Shown one piece after another: positions 59,830-64,000 of a stretch of 64,000 bases of DNA. The notes under the pieces were generated by a model. The model was given only the letters and a program-made list of their open reading frames with translations, was not told the DNA's origin and ran no database searches. Position 1 is the first letter of the stretch; each line of letters begins with the position of its first letter. Source of the stretch: Symbiotaphrina buchneri (taxonomy: Eukaryota; Ascomycota; Symbiotaphrinales; Symbiotaphrinaceae); the NCBI GenBank assembly GCA_001599915.1, contig BCIG01000026.1, forward strand, positions 372,001 to 436,000. The letters run 5' to 3'. A program made the position numbers and the translations under genes.

Positions 59830-60678
59830 TCAGACTGTCCGGCGATCACTCATGACGCGGACAATACTGCCGAGCCCTGCGATCTCCACCAGCTACACAG
59901 CTCGAATCGTCAGTCCATGTGCCAAGCTTCTTCAAGGAACGTAAAGCCCTCTCCGAAGAGAGGACAGGGAGGCCAACGCACCTTCTCGTGCCAACTCAAC
60001 AACACGCTCATCTGCGCGCCTCCACCCTCCGCCGGCGCACGGCCATGGACCTGCGAAAAGCCGGTCGGTTGTGGTGATAGACCCGCTTTGGGCCCGTGTG
60101 TTGAAGAGGAGCTGGCGGAGGAGATGGAGGACATGCCTTTGTAGCTGTGTACGCCCAAGCACTGTCAGCTTCCTGATCCAACGGAGAGCGCGATTGGGAA
60201 GCGGAAGTACGAACAGGTATTTCATAAGACAGTCCAGCACTTCAGGCCCGCCCTCGGAGGCGTAGATGCGACCCAGCATTGGCGACATGTCGGCCGCGCG
60301 GATGGATTGCAGGATCTCCGTTACGGTAGCCAGATGCAATTCCTACTCCCAACAAGCACGTCAGCCTCCCGAATCAATCATGCCATAATACCCCAAGCTG
60401 CCTGTAGCCCCCCTCCACCGAGCCTCTTCCTTGCGAAAGAGATGCCAACGCACCTTCACCCTCTCATCACCTCCATACGGCGCATTCTCCAGCGCGCCTC
60501 GCAGCGCCCCCTCGGCGTCGCCGCCTCGTAGTAACTGCCGTATCTGGCCGGCGAGGCCCTGGATCTCCCCGGCGCTGACGGGCGGAAGGGCGGGGACGAG
60601 GGTGGACAGGTCGAAGTTGGAGGGTGAGTCCGGATCGTACAGGTCGACGTTGATGGTGCGCCAGTCGCGGGTTGTCAT
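59830..60678 (-). CDS. ARC15: Arp2/3 complex 16-kDa subunit (ARPC5)
   Basis: Structural subunit of the Arp2/3 actin-nucleating complex, acting at cortical actin patches and endocytosis. Exons 60678-60454, 60342-60215, 60144-59982 and 59892-59830 give 192 residues, somewhat longer than the human 151. Signatures: DWRTINVDLYDPDSPSNFDL, GQIRQLLRGGDAEGALRGAL, LHLATVTEILQSIRAADMSP, RIYASEGGPEVLDCLMKYL, PTGFSQVHGRAPAEGGG, SVLLSWHEK and the conserved end LVEIAGLGSIVRVMSDRRTV. A Ser-rich insertion (SSISSASSSSTHG) near residue 125-137 explains the extra length. The second intron donor is GTTCGT, less common than GTRNGT. Introns 1 and 3 both start GTGCGTTGGC, probably by chance. Convergent with BIM1. 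Confidence 0.94.
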
Positions 60679-63600
60679 TGTGTGAGTTTTCTGGTGGGAG
60701 ATGTGGTCGGATGAGCAGGTGTGAGGGCTTGAGGTTGGCTTGGAATTGACTCCGGTAGGGGCCTTGGATTGGTGGAGTGCGTGGTGTGAGGCGTGTTGGG
60801 CTGTGCGGAGAGCTACTAGAGGTGAGGCGGGGAGAGGATGTTGCGTGGAGGTGTTTCTGGCGTGTTGAGGCGACCGTAGAGCGGAGCGTCAGGGGCGGAG
60901 CGGAACGTCATACGGGAAGCCCCTGAAGCGGCGGAGAAAGTATTCGTCAACTGAACTGCTGCCACAACGCGACCAACAAGATTCCGCCACATCCTTCCTC
61001 CAATATTGATGAAGTACGGCGTATGCTTTAACTTCGATCTCCAGGCGACTTACTGGATACGTGGATCGCCATAGATGCGCAGCTCTCGATCTACGCCTTA
61101 GCTGGGCCTCCACTAATGGTACCCCTATTCAACAGACGCATGCATTTCAAAATTGCAACTTTCCTGCATTGACAAAGGCTATGAGCATATCTGCATAATA
61201 TACTGGCGTATGAAGTGCGCAGAAGCAGGCATATCGCCTCTACAGAGATATCTGTCGCTCTCCTGCAGCGCTGATCTTAAGCCACGGATGTCTCTCTTCA
61301 GCCTCGTCAGGACGGGAGCAGTTCCCCGCCAACCGAGACCTGGTTTCTGGAAACTGCAGGACGGTAGTACAGCATTTCTAAGTATATGCAAGGAAGATGT
61401 CAAAAGAGGCTGCTTTTTCGGCAATGCAACTGGCATGTAAGATGCAGGCAAGTACCCGTTTGAGCGTTTCCTTGATGCACGAAACGAGGTGGTGATGCTG
61501 TGGCTTGGATGCGGGACGTGTAAATGGGTTTGTAGGTACATAGAACGAGGCTGCAATGACGGGATCAGGGGTCTCCGTTGACGTTTGTAAATGGACAGGT
61601 TGTAAGACATCATTGAACGCTGATGACAGTTGCTATTGGTGGTTGAGTGTATGTCTTGCTGCTGCGGTTCCTGCTCATTATAATCTGTCAAGCCAGCTAT
61701 AGGAAGCCTCGATATTATTCTGAGTGCCATCAATCTCGACCACACACTGGCTGTACTTTTAATCACCAACTGCTCGGGGCACCTATCACTAAGACGTGTG
61801 AAGGTGTCGTGGGCAGTCTTTCCAGGAGTATTGACAGGGCAGCCACATCCAAGAAAAGGACCAGCGGACAATCGATTCCCGGAGCGCCACGAAAGACGCC
61901 ACAAGTCCACCAGTTGCGGACGTGTAACAGGTGCCCTGTACCTTGTCAATCAGACAAACCGACCCGAGACCGCGGGTGTGACCTTCGGGAGCATGCAGCT
62001 CGTTTCCGGGCGCCTGCTGCTGCGGCCTGTTGTTGTTCGTTGCCGAAGCTACCAATTACGGGACGACTGATACACAAACGCAGGAAAAGATAAGGAAAGA
62101 AAATGCTCAAAAGAGAAAAATGAAATTTTCTCCGGGCAAACGGGTGCCCTTGCCGGTGCGCTGATTGGTATCTGTTTCACGCTGAGTCCGGATGATCTTG
62201 TAATATTGAACTCCACCAAACTAAAGTACCGTTCTATATTTGATCGACGCGGAAGACGGAATGGTGCAGCCGGTTCCGAGTGGACGGCACGACTGGGATG
62301 TTATGGCTTGTGAATAATGTGACCGGTCACTTGGGATCCTCTTGCATCAAACCGTTGGATATGATGGAGAGCCTGCCAGGGATACATAGCGTCTGTTTCC
62401 TATTTGCAGATGCTCCGATTAGGTTGGATCAAACGGATGCTGTACAACCATATTCAACGGGAGGTTCGATCCTTCAAGCCACTCGCTATACCATTCGATC
62501 GAACGAATAATGCGCGTTGCCCCATACCTCAATAGCGAGACTCGTGGACAATTCCCAACAAATACGTTTTCTGGGTCGAGCACCATATACGCCAGCCTTT
62601 CAAACATGCTCAACCAAACTACGACATGCGCAGTCTCGAGTCTCAAGGTACTTGGACGGACTACATGTCGGGATGGTTTCCTGCCCCTGTCTCTGTAAAC
62701 GAAATTCGCCAATTTCCTTCCATGTTACTTTCTGGAACATGGGCCCGACTCGCCAGACAACCCTACCTGGCTGAGAAGATTCGGGGTCAGCGCGGCGGCT
62801 TGCACCGGTCCCCTAGAGCCGCAGCAACACCGTCTAGCAGCTAGTTATCGGGCTTGAACTGCCGCCGCAACTGCTGAAATGGCGATGCTGATGAAACGGT
62901 GTGCCGACAAGGGAAATAAAGTCGAGGGAATTGGGAATGCGTGGCTGACTGGGATCTGTGCCGTGGGTGTGGGTGGTGCCATTCCATAAAGAGCTTGCAT
63001 GACCGGGAGCTAACTGTCGGGGATCGAGGGCCGACGCGATGGAGCTACTTAGCCTGCGACCGGCCAAATCATTAGGGCGCGCCGTGCCAGTTCCAACTTC
63101 AAGGACGGGAAGAGTGCTCTTGTCCGGATGAGCTGGTTTGATCTTCGTTTGTCGGCATTACTCGGCGACTTTTTTTCATTCGCGTTACACGCCTGCGAAC
63201 ACTTATCTGACTTGGAAGGATGCGCACTCGACATGGTGCTGACGGGAGCTGGATTAATGATGATGACGTGGATGTCTGTCTCTAGGCAACGAAAATCAAG
63301 CAGCAGCATACCTCAGGATACATGATCATACTCGGTCCCTCGATCCATCCAGATGCTGCTGACATTTTGCGAGTCCGTAGCCATACATTCATTAACGGGC
63401 TTCAAAAGATCGGTACAGAGTTTCAAGCTACCTCCACCGGATCGCTCGTCTTCATTCCGACTGAGCGGATGGTGGCTTTCGACGGCGCTCATTGATAGCC
63501 TTGTGGAGCTTTGACGAGTCTTGTTTTGGGTCCAAGCTAAAGCGACAGGCTGTTCGGCTCAACTGGTTCCTGCAGAAGCCTGCCGCCCTAGAACTTTAGG

Positions 63601-64000
63601 TGCGAGCTACAAGAACAGCAAAATCAAGGGGCAACCTCTTATCGGAGCGACAGAAAGATGGAAGAGACCAAACGCTCAAAGCGTCATTGTCTTACTATCG
63701 CTCGAAATAATAACGAGAGGGCTTCCAGTTAGACGTATGGGCCTTCATCCATCTTGCCGGGGTTAATTCTTATCCAGTCAGTGTCGTCTGGAGAGTTGTC
63801 ACCCTTTCACTGAATCACCAACGGAAGATTAGCGCCCACGGAGGGCTGGCGAGCTGGCTAGGGGGACCAGTTGACCGATCGCTTGTTTGGTCTGTTTCAG
63901 GATCCCAGCCAGAGCTGTCTTGCTCTCCGGCACGGCGGGTTGGTGCTTCCACCCGCGGCCAAGCCTTCGGCGCAGCTGCAGCATGCAGGCAGCTTTCCTT
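60679..64000. other. 3.3-kb region at the right edge with no supportable gene
   Basis: The left part should be the ARPC5 promoter (GT/AG-rich near 60680-60850). A 256-residue minus-strand open frame at 61179-61949 lacks a domain and looks spurious. Other short frames (for example 62419-62712, 63521-63766) show nothing known. No terminal repeats, transposase or RNA gene recognised. The gene owning the far right edge, if any, is outside the window. Confidence 0.5.

Noticed and set aside
61179-61949. 256-residue minus-strand open frame
   Set aside because: No domain or motif, irregular composition with many Arg/Ser/Pro, no splice partners or neighbours supporting it.
62463-62476. ggttcgatcc, a tRNA B-box-like word
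   Set aside because: Flanking bases do not form a T-stem or acceptor stem and no A-box lies at the right distance.
63253-63365. Possible C/D-box snoRNA (atgatga ... ctga)
   Set aside because: Both boxes are short common words about 100 bases apart and there is no terminal stem or clear guide sequence.

Overview
This is nuclear DNA from a filamentous ascomycete (Pezizomycotina). The evidence is the dense pattern of short 40-60 nt GT-AG introns, genes on both strands separated by 0.3-4.6 kb spacers, and the gene families present: Zn2Cys6 regulator, HET-domain protein, DUF3074 protein, Delta14-sterol reductase, GT90/CAP10 and GH3 enzymes. The ADP/ATP carrier and several housekeeping proteins read like Eurotiomycete versions, but I cannot fix the order or genus from the sequence alone. 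No rRNA, tRNA, CRISPR array, prokaryotic operon or intact mobile element was recognised.

Left part (1-33.5 kb), mostly conserved housekeeping genes: the 3' end of a GT90/CAP10 glycosyltransferase, glycogenin (7 exons, one only 28 nt), a TPR plus J-domain co-chaperone, a conserved two-TM/coiled-coil protein of unknown function, a SIP3/LAM-type BAR-PH-GRAM-VASt lipid transfer protein divergent from KRI1 (ribosome biogenesis), the mitochondrial ADP/ATP carrier, a Pro/Ala-rich small protein, a 1119-residue Zn2Cys6 transcription factor, a DUF3074 (START-like) coiled-coil protein, and a hypothetical protein.

Middle part (33.5-53 kb), gene-poor and more accessory: a 4.7-kb spacer with no supportable gene; ERG24 (sterol C-14 reductase) divergent from MRL1 (mannose-6-phosphate-receptor-like sorting receptor); a secreted GH3 beta-glucosidase with an ambiguous 5' end; a 3-kb spacer; a Gfo/Idh/MocA oxidoreductase of the D-galacturonate reductase type; and a HET-domain protein.

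Right part (53-64 kb): a small multi-pass membrane protein, an F-box/WD40 protein whose second in-frame ATG would give a lipidation signal, the EB1 homologue BIM1 facing the Arp2/3 subunit ARPC5 (a microtubule gene and an actin gene as convergent neighbours), and 3.3 kb without a supportable gene.

The genes do not form one pathway or a biosynthetic cluster. The links visible are loose: two carbohydrate-use enzymes (GH3, galacturonate reductase), two sterol/lipid proteins (ERG24, SIP3-like), and two cytoskeleton genes. I found no convincing new multi-gene system. The items most worth checking are the alternative start of the F-box/WD40 gene, a 9-base motif over-represented in the spacers, the 5' end of the GH3 gene, and the unassigned conserved proteins. 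Exon models were built by hand and every one was checked for reading phase.
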